Part shown: piece by piece, positions 31,033 to 39,812 of the stretch
Position numbering within the stretch: the stretch's first letter is position 1
How the letters are laid out: each line of letters opens with the position of its first letter
From: Pseudomonas benzenivorans
GTDB lineage: Bacteria > Pseudomonadota > Gammaproteobacteria > Pseudomonadales > Pseudomonadaceae
Assembly: GCF_024397895.1 (NCBI RefSeq)
Contig: NZ_CP073346.1
Coordinates: 2,976,001 to 3,040,000 of the forward strand
Direction: 5' to 3'
Length of the DNA: 64,000 nucleotides
The notes under the pieces: model-generated
Seen by the model: only the letters and a program-made list of their open reading frames with translations
Told to the model about the DNA's origin: nothing
Databases searched by the model: none
Program-made: the position numbers and the translations under genes

Positions 31033-31068
31033 AATCGGGGGCGGCACACTGAGTGTTCGCCCCCGATT
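31033..31068. terminator. Hairpin after sdaB
   Basis: AATCGGGGGCG and CGCCCCCGATT form a perfect 11-bp stem with a 14-base loop, 26 bp past the stop. There is no T-tract. It is the likely 3' end of the sdaB transcript. Confidence 0.55.
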
Positions 31069-31267
31069 GGTGCATCGGTAAGGGTTGCGCTCTTGCTCGA
31101 TGGCACAACCGGCGGTCGGAATCTGGCCCGCGCCGACTGACCGAGGGGTCGTTTTTTCGACCGTTGGTCCGTTACCGGTGTTACCCACGTGTTGGGTAGA
31201 GTGACAATCCGTCGCACCCATGGTGCTACTGAAATGCTCAGTCGACCCACAGATCGGGTGGAAAACC

Positions 31268-31292
31268 GTCGCAAGCAGGACGCTTCTGTCGC
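31268..31292. promoter_or_regulatory. Candidate GbdR site upstream of gbdR
   Basis: GTCGC-N15-GTCGC, agreeing with the sdaB site at 21 of 25 positions, ends 188 bp before the gbdR start. It would make GbdR autoregulated. Inference from shared sequence. Confidence 0.5.
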
Positions 31293-31336
31293 TCCTGAGA
31301 AGGCTGAATGGCACGTGGATTGGATGTTGTTCATTT

Positions 31337-31356
31337 TTTATTGAACAGCCAATTAA
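31337..31356. promoter_or_regulatory. BetI-like box upstream of gbdR
   Basis: TTTATTGA-ACAG-CCAATTAA has a left half identical to the betI and betB boxes, the same 4-bp spacer, and a right half differing at two of eight positions from the betI operator. It lies 124 bp before gbdR in locally AT-rich promoter DNA. Confidence 0.45.
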
Positions 31357-31480
31357 CTTAGGCACGGCGTTTGCCTTGTGATTCATACCGGTCTGGGTAT
31401 GTCACATACCAGAACAACAAGACTAATGAAGAGCCTCGCTATGAAGGCTCGAATTCGTGCTAAGCGTGAGGGTTTCTCTG

Positions 31481-32602
31481 ATGTCGCAGTCCAACCAAGG
31501 GGCGCAGCCCCAGAACCGTGCTCCCCAGTCCATTGGTTTCCTGCTGCTGGACAACTTCACCCTGATTTCCCTGGCCTCTGCCGTGGAACCCCTGCGCATG
31601 GCCAACCAGCTCTCCGGCAACGAGCTGTACCGCTGGTACACCCTGACCCAGAGCGGCCTGCCGGTAAGCGCCAGCGACGGCCTGCAGATCACCCCGGACG
31701 CCAGCCTGGAAAGCGCCCCGGCGCTGGACACGATCATCGTCTGCGGCGGTGTCGACATCCAGCACAGCGTCACCCGCGAGCACCTGCACTGGCTGCAGGT
31801 CCAGGCCCGTCACGGTCGCCAGCTGGGCGGCGTGTGCACCGGCAGCTGGGCGCTGGCCAAGGCCGGCCTGCTCGATGGCTTCGATTGCAGCGTGCACTGG
31901 GAGTTTCTCGCGGCGATGCAGGAAGCTTTTCCGCGCGCCGCCATCAGCACCCGCCTGTTCTCCATCGACCGTACCCGCTATACCTCGTCCGGCGGCACCG
32001 CGCCGATGGACATGATGCTGCACCTGATCGGCCGTGAGCACGGCCGTGAACTGGCCGCGGCAATCTCCGAGATGTTCATCTACGAACGCATCCGCAACGA
32101 GCAGGATCACCAGCGCGTGCCCCTCAAGCACATGCTCGGCACCAACCAGCCGAAGCTGCAGGAGATCGTCGCGCTGATGGAGGCCAACCTCGAGGAGCCG
32201 ATCGACCTCGACGAACTGGCTTGCTACGTCGACGTGTCACGCCGCCAGCTCGAGCGCCTGTTCCAGAAATACCTGCACTGCTCGCCGTCGCGCTATTACC
32301 TGAAGCTGCGGCTGATTCGCGCGCGCCAGCTGCTCAAGCAGACCTCGATGTCGATCATCGAAGTGGCCTCGGTCTGCGGCTTCGTCTCCACCCCGCACTT
32401 CTCCAAGTGCTACCGCGAGTACTTCGGCATTCCGCCGCGCGACGAGCGCGCCGGCCAGACCTCGGCCAGCGTGGTGGCCCTGGTGCCGATGCCGGAAGAC
32501 CTGATGCGGCCGTCCTCGTCCACCGCCATGACCGCACTGACCCGTGCCCAGGGCGAGTCGACCTTCGCCAGCGTCAAACTCTACCCGCATCGCCAGCAAT
32601 AG
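31481..32602 (+). CDS. gbdR: AraC-family regulator GbdR (GATase1-like domain)
   Basis: Activator of betaine and dimethylglycine catabolism, 373 residues. The N-terminal DJ-1/PfpI-like ligand domain (about residues 20-190) has IGFLLLDNFTLISLASAVEPLRMAN and GVCTGSWALAKAGLLDG. The AraC DNA-binding domain (about 220-325) has two helix-turn-helix elements, ISEMF...DLDELACYVDVSRRQLERLFQKY and IIEVASVCGFVSTPHFSKCYREYFG. The ATG at 31481 (MSQSNQ) follows GAGGG and is preferred to a GTG eight codons upstream. A C-terminal tail of about 40 residues is poorly structured. Betaine and dimethylglycine are the known inducers in P. aeruginosa. Confidence 0.96.
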   Translation: MSQSNQGAQPQNRAPQSIGFLLLDNFTLISLASAVEPLRMANQLSGNELYRWYTLTQSGLPVSASDGLQITPDASLESAPALDTIIVCGGVDIQHSVTREHLHWLQVQARHGRQLGGVCTGSWALAKAGLLDGFDCSVHWEFLAAMQEAFPRAAISTRLFSIDRTRYTSSGGTAPMDMMLHLIGREHGRELAAAISEMFIYERIRNEQDHQRVPLKHMLGTNQPKLQEIVALMEANLEEPIDLDELACYVDVSRRQLERLFQKYLHCSPSRYYLKLRLIRARQLLKQTSMSIIEVASVCGFVSTPHFSKCYREYFGIPPRDERAGQTSASVVALVPMPEDLMRPSSSTAMTALTRAQGESTFASVKLYPHRQQ

Positions 32603-32619
32603 CTGGCGACCGAGCAATG

Positions 32620-32648
32620 AAAAAGGGGCGCACCATGCGCCCCTTTTT
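32620..32648. terminator. Bidirectional rho-independent terminator after gbdR
   Basis: GGGGCGCA-CCA-TGCGCCCC stem flanked by A5 on the left and T5 on the right. It lies between gbdR and the convergent dgc-ETF operon, so it can serve both. Confidence 0.9.
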
Positions 32649-32667
32649 CATGTCCGACTGCCGAGAC

Positions 32668-32913
32668 TCAGCGCGGTGCCAGGGCCGGCAGCAGGTGCCG
32701 GGAAATGGCCTCGCGCACGGTCGGCAGCAGGGTGGCATTGCCACCCAGCAGCTCCTCGACCAGCCGGCGCAGGGCCTGCGCACGGTCCGGGCTGAGGCCC
32801 TGTACCGCGTATTCGCAGGCCTGCTCGGCGCTGACGCCGGGCGGTATGGAGAGGCCGATCGCCACCAGGCGGTCGCGGAAGTCCTCTTGGTCGATCAGGT
32901 CGGCATGCATCAT
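32668..32913 (-). CDS. Small conserved hypothetical protein at the end of the dgc-ETF operon
   Basis: Eighty-one residues, predicted helical and cytosolic, with no motif I can name. It starts MMHADLIDQEDFRDRLVAIG and ends SRHLLPALAPR. It follows the ETF beta gene by 28 bp on the same strand and precedes the terminator, so it is very likely the last cistron. Possible roles are an accessory factor for the ETF or demethylase, but nothing in the sequence shows this. AAGGAG lies about ten bases before the double ATG. Confidence 0.75.
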   Translation of the reverse strand: MMHADLIDQEDFRDRLVAIGLSIPPGVSAEQACEYAVQGLSPDRAQALRRLVEELLGGNATLLPTVREAISRHLLPALAPR

Positions 32914-32941
32914 GGTCCGGGGTCTCCTTCGTCGGCTGCGC

Positions 32942-33715
32942 TCAGCGCAGCACACCTTCTTCGATCAGCAGGTTGAAGATAGCCTCGGCGCCTTCCTGTG
33001 GCGAGACATCCTTGAGCACCTTGCCACCGCCGCCGGAGGCCTTGGCGGTGGCCGCCTTCATCCGCTCGGCGCCGGTCTTGGCCTTGATCACCTTGAGCCG
33101 CTTGGGCCGTGGGCGCGCCGGTTGCAGCTTGGCTTCGGCCAGCAGCTCGTCTTCGACGATGGCCACGTCCTCGGCGCGCAGCTGGCCGCGACGGGCCGGG
33201 CCGAAGGCGCTCTGGCGGGCGGTCGGGGCGGCGTTGTCGACGCTGGCGAGGAACGGCAGGCGCACCCGCAGGCGGCGGCGCTGACCGCGGGGCAGGGCCT
33301 GCAGCACCTGAGCCACGCCGTTCTCCACCTTCTCCACCTCGGCCAGGCCGACCACCAGGGGCCAGCCCAGGCGTTCGGCCAGGAGGAAGGGCAGCATGCC
33401 GGAACCTTCGCCGGTTTCCGCCTGGCTGCCGGTCAGCACCAGTTGCGCGCCGGCTTCCTCCAGGTAGTGGGCCAGGGCTGGCAGGGCATCGGCCTGCTTG
33501 GGTTGTTCGAGGACGGCCATCTCCGCCAGGCCCATGCCCAGGTAGGCGCGCAGGGCCTCCTCCTGGGGATCGCCGGCGTGCAGCACCTGCAGCTTGTCGC
33601 CGGCTAGGCGCAGGCCCAGCTCGACGGCGCGGGAATCCTGTTCGGCGCGACGGGCGCGGCCCGAAGTCGGGTGGGCGCCGACCGAAACCAGGGTGATGAT
33701 GTTCAAGTCAGTCAT
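32942..33715 (-). CDS. Electron transfer flavoprotein beta subunit (dedicated to DgcAB)
   Basis: ETF beta/FixA-type protein of 257 residues. It shows LNIITLVSVGAHPTSGRARR, VLTGSQAETGEGSGMLPFLLAERLGWP and a basic C-terminal region (PRPKRLKVIKAKTG). The sequence is more divergent than housekeeping EtfB, and the AMP/FAD loop is modified. It works with the alpha subunit upstream (74 bp away) to carry electrons from dimethylglycine oxidation to the quinone pool. Gene context, DgcB-EtfA-EtfB, is the same as in P. aeruginosa. I give no symbol because the genome should also have a housekeeping etfB. Confidence 0.88.
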   Translation of the reverse strand: MTDLNIITLVSVGAHPTSGRARRAEQDSRAVELGLRLAGDKLQVLHAGDPQEEALRAYLGMGLAEMAVLEQPKQADALPALAHYLEEAGAQLVLTGSQAETGEGSGMLPFLLAERLGWPLVVGLAEVEKVENGVAQVLQALPRGQRRRLRVRLPFLASVDNAAPTARQSAFGPARRGQLRAEDVAIVEDELLAEAKLQPARPRPKRLKVIKAKTGAERMKAATAKASGGGGKVLKDVSPQEGAEAIFNLLIEEGVLR

Positions 33716-33728
33716 GGCTCACCCGTAG

Positions 33729-33778
33729 CCCGGAGTCGATCCGGGAAAAAGTTGCGAACGGCCCGGAGCTGATCCGGG
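33729..33778. repeat. Pair of REP-like palindromes between ETF genes
   Basis: CCCGGAGTCGATCCGGG (33729-33745) and CCCGGAGCTGATCCGGG (33762-33778) are two near-identical palindromes separated by 16 bp. They match the one at 20317. The intercistronic location suggests an mRNA-stability or attenuation role. Confidence 0.6.
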
Positions 33779-33789
33779 CACCGAGTGCG

Positions 33790-35013
33790 TCAGGCCGCAT
33801 CACGGGCACCTCCCTGGCGATAGGCGTTGACCTTCTCCATCAGCGCCGCAAGGATCGCCGCGGAGTCGCCGATCACCGACAGGTCGGCGCGCTTGATCAT
33901 GTCGCAGCCCGGGTCCATGTTCACCGCCACCACCTTGTCGCAGGCGCCGATGCCCTGCAGGTGCTGGATGGCGCCGGAGATGCCCACCGCCATATAGACC
34001 CGTGCGGTGACCCAGGTGCCGGTGGCGCCGACCTGGCGGTTGCGCGGCATGAAGCCGTCATCCACCGCCACGCGCGAGGCGCCTTCGGTGGCGCCGAGAA
34101 TTTCGGCGGCCTTGTGGAACTGCGTCCAGTCCTTGACCCCGTTGCCGCCGGAGAGGATGAACTCGGCCTCGGCCATGGGGATCAGCGCCGGGTCCACGGC
34201 GACGGCACCGAGGTCCTCGATGCGCGGCAGGCTGTGGGCGACCTTGCCCTCCAGTTCCAGTGTGCGCACCTCGTGGCGGGTGTCGCTGACCGGCTCGGCG
34301 CACTCGGCGGCGGCCAGGATCAGCCGTGGCGCCTGGCGCGCCAGGTCCTGCTGGCCGGCACCGGCGCGGCCGATGCACTGGCCGTCGGCGACCTGCCAGA
34401 CCCGCGTAGCCGGGCGCTCGCCCAGCTTGGCGCCGAGGCGGCGACCCAGCTCGCCGCCGCCGGTGCGGCTGTCGGGCAGCAGCCAGTGGCGCGGCGACAG
34501 CTGGCTTTCCACCGCGCTGAGGGCCAGCACGCGCTGTTCCGGGGCGTAGCCGTCGAAGGCTTCACCGTCGATCTGCAGCAGGCGGTCGACGCCGGCGGTG
34601 TCGAAGGCGCTCTCCTTATGCTCGCCGAACACCACGGCGACCACGGCGCCGTCGGCGCCAGCGAGCTTGTTGGCCAGGCCGAGCAGGTCCTTGTCGTGGG
34701 CCGACAGGCGACCGCCGATCATGTCCGGGACCACGGCGATGTAGAACGCCGGCTGCTCGACCGCGTGCAGCGGCAGCTGCACCGCGGCGGTGGCCGCTGC
34801 GCGCTTCTGGCTGCCGCCCTGCTGGGCGCCGGAGCGGTCGATGCGCTTGATGCCGTTGGGGCCGATGAAGCCGACCGCGTGGGGGTTCTTGCGGATGACG
34901 CCGTTGGGGCCCATCCAGCTGGTCTGCGCCACCTGCATGGCCGCGTGCAGCGGGTGCAGGCGGTTGCGGGCGATCCATTCGGCGCGGGGGTCGCGGCGGA
35001 TAATGTCGCTCAT
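33790..35013 (-). CDS. Electron transfer flavoprotein alpha subunit (dedicated to DgcAB)
   Basis: ETF alpha/FixB-type protein of 407 residues. The C-terminal FAD-binding domain is well conserved: VGATGTWVTARVYMAVGISGAIQHLQG and VVAVNMDPGCDMIKRADLSVIGD. It has a long N-terminal extension (about residues 1-80, RRDPRAEWIARNRLHPLHAAM and onwards) not found in housekeeping EtfA. The extension is probably specific for docking to the DgcB membrane module. Its ATG shares one base with the dgcB TGA, which implies coupled translation. Confidence 0.9.
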   Translation of the reverse strand: MSDIIRRDPRAEWIARNRLHPLHAAMQVAQTSWMGPNGVIRKNPHAVGFIGPNGIKRIDRSGAQQGGSQKRAAATAAVQLPLHAVEQPAFYIAVVPDMIGGRLSAHDKDLLGLANKLAGADGAVVAVVFGEHKESAFDTAGVDRLLQIDGEAFDGYAPEQRVLALSAVESQLSPRHWLLPDSRTGGGELGRRLGAKLGERPATRVWQVADGQCIGRAGAGQQDLARQAPRLILAAAECAEPVSDTRHEVRTLELEGKVAHSLPRIEDLGAVAVDPALIPMAEAEFILSGGNGVKDWTQFHKAAEILGATEGASRVAVDDGFMPRNRQVGATGTWVTARVYMAVGISGAIQHLQGIGACDKVVAVNMDPGCDMIKRADLSVIGDSAAILAALMEKVNAYRQGGARDAA

Positions 35014-36974
35014 CAATGCACCTCCAGGGCTTCAGGCTTGACGGGCGCCGGCTGCTTGGTCGGCGCGGGCGCTTCCAGCAGCACGTCGGCGACCAACTCG
35101 GCGATGTCCTTGATCTGCGGCCGCGGCTCGACCACGCCCTCGAGCATGGCGGTGCACTGCGGGCAGCCAACGGCCACCAGTTCGGCGCCGGTCTCCTTGA
35201 TGTCGACCATGCGCATGTCGGGAATCCGCTGCTTGCCGGGGATGTCGGTGATAGGGGCGCCGCCGCCACCGCCGCAGCAGCGCGAGCGGAAGCCGGAGCG
35301 TTCCATTTCCTTCACTTCGATGCCGATGGCCTTGAGCACGCTGCGCGGCGCTTCGTACTCGCCGTTGTAGCGGCCCAGGTAGCACGGGTCGTGATAGGTG
35401 ACGCTGCCGCCCTTGTGCTGGCCGAGGCTGAGCTTCTGGCCGCTGATCAGCTCTTCCATGTAGGTGCTGTGGTGCAGCACTTCGTAGTGGCCGCCGAGGG
35501 CGCCGTACTCGTTCTTCAGCACGTGGAAGCTGTGCGGGTCGCAGGTGACGATCTTCTTGAAGCGGTACTGGCTCATGGTCGCGATATTGCGCTTGGCCAG
35601 CTGCTGGAAGGTCGCCTCGTCGCCCAGGCGGCGAGCCACGTCACCGCTGTCGCGCTCTTCCAGGCCGAGCACGGCGAAGTCCACGTTGGCTGCCTTGAGG
35701 ACCTTGACGAAGGCGCGCAGGGTGCGCTGGTTGCGCATGTCGAAGGCACCGTCGCCGACCCAGAACAGCACCTCGGCTTCCTGCTTGTCGCTGAGCAGGG
35801 CCAGGTTGAGGTCCGCCGCCCAGTTCAGGCGACCGCCCGGGGCGAAACCGCCGGGGTTGTCGGTGGCGATCAGGTTGTCCAGCACCTCGGCACCCTTGTT
35901 CGGGGTGGCGCCCTTTTCCAGGGTCAGGTGGCGGCGCATGTCGACGATGGCGTCGACGTGCTCGATCATCATCGGGCACTCCTCGACGCAGGCGCGGCAG
36001 GTGGTGCAGGACCACAGGGTGTCGGCCTCGACCAGGCCCTTGCCGCCCTGGACCACGATCGGCTGGTGCGGGCCGCCGCCGTGTTCACCCAGGGGGATGC
36101 CCGGGTAGGGGCTGCCGGCGAACTTGGCGTCGGTGCCACCGGCCAGGCCGATGACCATGTCCTGGATCAGCTTCTTCGGGTTCAGCGGCTGGCCGGCGGC
36201 GAAGGCCGGGCACACCGCCTCGCACTTGCCGCACTGCACGCAGGCGTCGAAGCCCAGCAGCTGGTTCCAGGTGAAATCGGTGGGCTTTGCCACGCCCAGG
36301 GAGGCGTTGACATCGTCCAGGTTCAGCGCCTTGAGGCCGGTGGAGCGACCGCCACCGAAGCGCTCGGCGCGGCGGTGCCAGGCCAGGTGCAGGGCACCGG
36401 CGAAGGCGTGCTTCATCGGCCCGCCCCAGGTCATGCCGAAGAACAGCTCGGACACACCCCAGGCCACGCCGACGGCGAGGATCAGGGCGAGGATCCAGCC
36501 GCCGAAGTCGGCCGGCAGGATGCCGGCCACCGGCAGGGTGGCAATGAAGAAGCTCACCGAGAACATCAGCAGGCTCTTGGGCAGGCGATTCCACGGACCC
36601 TTCGACAGGCGCTCCGGCGGGTTGCGGCGGCGCTTGGCGACGAACAGGGCGCCGACGAACATCAGCACGGTGGCCGCCAGCAGGGCATAGCCGAGCAGCT
36701 TGCTGTGCAGGCCGAAACCGTGCACCAGGATCGCCAGCACGGCCGCCAGGACGAAACCGCCGGCGGTGGCCACGTGGGTCTTGGACATGTACTTGTCGCG
36801 CTCGACCACGTGGTGCAGGTCGACCAGGTAGCGGCGCGGCATGGCCATCAGGCCGCCGATCCAGTCGACCTGGGCCGGCTTGCCGCGGCGCCACATCAGG
36901 AAGCGCTTGGCTGCGCCGAGCACGGCCAGGGCCAGTGCGGCAAACAGCAGAATGGGGAGAATGGTGTTCAACAT
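35013..36974 (-). CDS. dgcB: Dimethylglycine catabolism iron-sulfur protein DgcB
   Basis: Membrane Fe-S oxidoreductase of 653 residues needed with DgcA to demethylate dimethylglycine to sarcosine. The N-terminal third has several transmembrane helices (about residues 5-25, 70-115, 135-180). Two ferredoxin-type motifs follow, CVQCGKCEAVCP and CTTCRACVEECP, and then CCG-type domains ending in SRCCGGGGGAPI and VGCPQCTAML, like heterodisulfide-reductase subunit D. It probably passes electrons between DgcA, the ETF and quinone. The start MLNTILPILLF follows GGAGACCAAACG. It is coupled to the ETF alpha gene. Confidence 0.94.
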   Translation of the reverse strand: MLNTILPILLFAALALAVLGAAKRFLMWRRGKPAQVDWIGGLMAMPRRYLVDLHHVVERDKYMSKTHVATAGGFVLAAVLAILVHGFGLHSKLLGYALLAATVLMFVGALFVAKRRRNPPERLSKGPWNRLPKSLLMFSVSFFIATLPVAGILPADFGGWILALILAVGVAWGVSELFFGMTWGGPMKHAFAGALHLAWHRRAERFGGGRSTGLKALNLDDVNASLGVAKPTDFTWNQLLGFDACVQCGKCEAVCPAFAAGQPLNPKKLIQDMVIGLAGGTDAKFAGSPYPGIPLGEHGGGPHQPIVVQGGKGLVEADTLWSCTTCRACVEECPMMIEHVDAIVDMRRHLTLEKGATPNKGAEVLDNLIATDNPGGFAPGGRLNWAADLNLALLSDKQEAEVLFWVGDGAFDMRNQRTLRAFVKVLKAANVDFAVLGLEERDSGDVARRLGDEATFQQLAKRNIATMSQYRFKKIVTCDPHSFHVLKNEYGALGGHYEVLHHSTYMEELISGQKLSLGQHKGGSVTYHDPCYLGRYNGEYEAPRSVLKAIGIEVKEMERSGFRSRCCGGGGGAPITDIPGKQRIPDMRMVDIKETGAELVAVGCPQCTAMLEGVVEPRPQIKDIAELVADVLLEAPAPTKQPAPVKPEALEVH

Positions 36975-37051
36975 CGTTTGGTCTCCTTGCCGGGACCTGA
37001 GAGCGGCGTCAATCCAGTCACCTCGCCCCGGCGGGGAGAGGGATAGGGCGA

Positions 37052-37110
37052 AGGGTTCTGGCAATGCCTGCCAGAACCCTCGACCCCCGCCCTCTCCCCG
37101 GGGGAGAGGG
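37052..37110. repeat. Two strong hairpins between dgcA and dgcB
   Basis: AGGGTTCTGGCA-ATGCC-TGCCAGAACCCT (37052-37080) is a perfect 12-bp stem, followed by CCCTCTCCCC-G-GGGGAGAGGG (37090-37110). A related CCCTCTCCC-GTTGT-GGGAGAGGG lies at 39767-39789. These look like dispersed extragenic palindromes in an operon, perhaps lowering distal expression. Confidence 0.6.
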
Positions 37111-37126
37111 AGTCATGCGTGCAGGT

Positions 37127-39187
37127 TTAGAAGTCCTTGCACAGGCGCAGTGCGTCGTAGATCGCCGCGTGGGTGTTGCGCTGAGCCACGCAGTCACCGA
37201 TGCGGAACAGCAGGTAGCCGTCGCCGGCTTCGCTGAGGCACGGCTGCGGCTTGATCGCGAACAGTGCTTCGACGTCGATCTGGCCCTTGTTGCGCGAACC
37301 TTCCTTGAGTGCGTAGTAGAGGCTTTCGTCCGGACGCACGCCGTTCTCCACCACCACCTGGTCGACCACACGCTCTTCCTTGGCGCCGGTGTATTCGTTC
37401 TCCAGCACTGCCACCAGCTTGTCGCCCTCGCGATAGACCTTTTCCAGCATCATGTCGCCGGTCATGATCACTTCTTTCGGGTACATGCTGCGGTAGAAAG
37501 TCGGGAACGAGGTGCCGCCCATGGCCACGCCCGGTTTGATGTCGTCGGTGACGATCTCGACCTGGGCGCCCTTGTCGGCGAGGAAGTCCGCCACCGACAT
37601 GCCGGTGAACTCGCAGATGGTGTCGTACACCAGCACGTTCTTGCCCGGTGCGACCTTGCCGTCCAGCACGTCCCAGGCGCTCACCACCAGGCCTTCTTCC
37701 GAGCCCCAGTGTTCGTTCTGCTCGAGGAACGGATGACCGCCGTTGGCCAGCACGATGATGTCCGCGCGCAGGTCCTGGATGGTCGCCACGTCCGCGGCAG
37801 TGCCCAGGCGCAGGTCGACGTTCAGGCGGGCCAGTTCCAGCTGGTACCAGCGGGTGATGCCGGCGATCTGGTCGCGCTGCGGTGCCTTGGAGGCCGTGGT
37901 GATCTGCCCGCCCAGCGCATCCTTCTTCTCGAACAGGGTCACGTCGTGGCCACGCTCGGCCGCCACGCGGGCCGCTTCCATACCGGCCGGGCCGCCACCG
38001 ACGACGACGACCTTGCGCTTGGCGCCGGTGGTCTTCTCGATGATGTGCGGCAACCCCATGTACTCACGGCTGGTCGCGGCGTTCTGGATGCACAGCACGT
38101 CCAGACCCTGGTACTGGCGGTCGATGCAGTAGTTGGCGCCGACGCACTGCTTGATCTGGTCGATCTGGCCCATCTTGATCTTGGCGATCAGGTGCGGGTC
38201 GGCGATGTGCGCGCGGGTCATGCCGACCATGTCGACGTAGCCGCCTTCCAGGATACGGGTGGCCTGGTTCGGGTCCTTGATGTTCTGCGCGTGCAGCACC
38301 GGGACCTTGACCACTTCCTTGATGCCGGCCGCCAGGTGCAGGAAGGGCTCCGGCGGGTAGCTCATGTTCGGGATGACGTTGGCCAGGGTGTTGTGGGTAT
38401 CGGCGCCAGAACCCACCACGCCGATGAAGTCGAGCAGGCCGGTGTCATCGTAGTACTTGGCGATCTGCTTCATGTCCTCGTGGGACAGGCCGTCCGGGTG
38501 GAACTCGTCGCCGGAGATACGCAGGCCCACGCAGAAGTCGTCGCCGACTTCCTTGCGCACGGCCTTGAGCACTTCCAGGCCGAACTTCATGCGGCCCTCG
38601 AAGGTGCCGCCCCATTCGTCGGTACGCTTGTTCACGCGCGGCGACCAGAACTGGTCGATCATGTGCTGGTGCACGGCGGACAGCTCGACGCCGTCCAGGC
38701 CGCCGGCCTTGGCCCGTCCTGCAGCTTTGGCGAAGTCGCCGATAATGCGCCACATCTCCTCGACCTCGATGGTCTTGCAGGTGGCGCGGTGCACGGGCTC
38801 GCGGATGCCGGACGGCGACATCAGGGTCGGCCAGTCGAAACCATCCCAACGCGTGCGACGGCCCATGTGGGTGATCTGGATCATGATCTTGGCACCATGC
38901 TTGTGCATGGCGTCGGCCAGATTCTGGAAGTGCGGGATGATCCGGTCGGTGGACAGGTTCACCGAGCTCCACCAGGAATGCGGGCTGTCGATGGAAACCA
39001 CCGAGGAGCCGCCGCAGATGGCCAGGCCGATGCCGCCCTTGGCCTTCTCTTCGTAATACTTGACGTAGCGCTCGGTGGTCATGCCGCCATCGGTGGCCAT
39101 GACTTCGGCGTGGGCGGTGGAAACGATACGGTTACGGATGGTCAGTTTGCCGATCTGGATCGGCTGGAACATTGCTTCGAAGGCCAT
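37127..39187 (-). CDS. dgcA: Dimethylglycine demethylase subunit DgcA
   Basis: FMN/Fe-S/FAD enzyme of 686 residues of the trimethylamine dehydrogenase/2,4-dienoyl-CoA reductase family. The TIM barrel (about residues 1-360) begins MFQPIQIGKLTIRNRIVST and carries THMGRRTRW and GGTFEGRM. The 4Fe-4S cysteines are in CVGANYCIDRQYQGLDVLC. The C-terminal domain has VVVVGGGPAGMEAARVAAERG for nucleotide binding. With DgcB and the ETF it converts dimethylglycine to sarcosine. It follows the V4R-type gene by 15 bp. Confidence 0.95.
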   Translation of the reverse strand: MAFEAMFQPIQIGKLTIRNRIVSTAHAEVMATDGGMTTERYVKYYEEKAKGGIGLAICGGSSVVSIDSPHSWWSSVNLSTDRIIPHFQNLADAMHKHGAKIMIQITHMGRRTRWDGFDWPTLMSPSGIREPVHRATCKTIEVEEMWRIIGDFAKAAGRAKAGGLDGVELSAVHQHMIDQFWSPRVNKRTDEWGGTFEGRMKFGLEVLKAVRKEVGDDFCVGLRISGDEFHPDGLSHEDMKQIAKYYDDTGLLDFIGVVGSGADTHNTLANVIPNMSYPPEPFLHLAAGIKEVVKVPVLHAQNIKDPNQATRILEGGYVDMVGMTRAHIADPHLIAKIKMGQIDQIKQCVGANYCIDRQYQGLDVLCIQNAATSREYMGLPHIIEKTTGAKRKVVVVGGGPAGMEAARVAAERGHDVTLFEKKDALGGQITTASKAPQRDQIAGITRWYQLELARLNVDLRLGTAADVATIQDLRADIIVLANGGHPFLEQNEHWGSEEGLVVSAWDVLDGKVAPGKNVLVYDTICEFTGMSVADFLADKGAQVEIVTDDIKPGVAMGGTSFPTFYRSMYPKEVIMTGDMMLEKVYREGDKLVAVLENEYTGAKEERVVDQVVVENGVRPDESLYYALKEGSRNKGQIDVEALFAIKPQPCLSEAGDGYLLFRIGDCVAQRNTHAAIYDALRLCKDF

Positions 39188-39202
39188 GACTCGTTCCTCG
39201 AT

Positions 39203-39733
39203 TTAGAGCGGCTTGACGACGAAAAGACCGTGGTCGTGGCCTTCTTCCGAAGCGCCGTAGACCTGCTCGGCGACGGTGCGGATGCTGCTGCCCTGGGCCT
39301 GCAGAATCTGATCCATGGCGCCGGCGAACCAGCCGGTGAACATGTAGTCGACCTTGCGGCCGCACTGGCCGTAGACGTAGACGAAGGCGGAGTGATCCAG
39401 GCGCACTTCGCAGGTGCCCTTGTCGAGGTCGATCGACTGGATCTTGAACAGGCCCCAGCCGCGCTGCGACAGGCGCTTCATGTAGTGCTCGAACACCGCA
39501 ACGCCGGACAGGCCATGGCATTCGGCTTCTTTCTCGCACCAGTGCCAGGCGGACTTGTAGCCGGCCTTGTAGAGGATCTCGGCGTAGGCGTCGGCGCCCA
39601 GCACTTCCTCGATGCCGATGTGGTTGTTGACGAAGAAGTGCCGCGGTACGTAGAGCATCGGCAGGGCGTCGGTGGTCCAGACGCCGGTTTCGCTGTCGAC
39701 TTCGATGGGCATTTCAGGGGCGTGTTTTGCCAT
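39203..39733 (-). CDS. V4R/DUF5943-type protein of the dimethylglycine operon
   Basis: Cytosolic protein of 176 residues. The C-terminal half (CEVRLDHSAFVYVYGQCGRKVDYMF... then GWFAGAMDQIL) resembles the V4R small-molecule-binding fold. His/Cys residues in WHWCEKEAECHG and EEGHDHG could bind a metal or heme. It lies between the M19-like gene and dgcA on one strand, the same arrangement as in P. aeruginosa. The function in demethylation is not known to me. The ATG at 39733 (MAKHAPEMP) is preferred to a TTG three codons upstream that would sit on the GGAG. Confidence 0.8.
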   Translation of the reverse strand: MAKHAPEMPIEVDSETGVWTTDALPMLYVPRHFFVNNHIGIEEVLGADAYAEILYKAGYKSAWHWCEKEAECHGLSGVAVFEHYMKRLSQRGWGLFKIQSIDLDKGTCEVRLDHSAFVYVYGQCGRKVDYMFTGWFAGAMDQILQAQGSSIRTVAEQVYGASEEGHDHGLFVVKPL

Positions 39734-39766
39734 GATCTTCAAACTCCAGAATTCGGTGGTCTAGCC

Positions 39767-39789
39767 CCCTCTCCCGTTGTGGGAGAGGG
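39767..39789. repeat. CCCTCTCCC-GTTGT-GGGAGAGGG hairpin
   Basis: Nine-bp perfect stem in the 79-bp gap between the M19-like gene and the V4R-type gene. It is the same family as the repeat at 37090-37110. Confidence 0.55.
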
Positions 39790-39812
39790 TCGCGGTAAGT
39801 AGAAAGGAGGGC

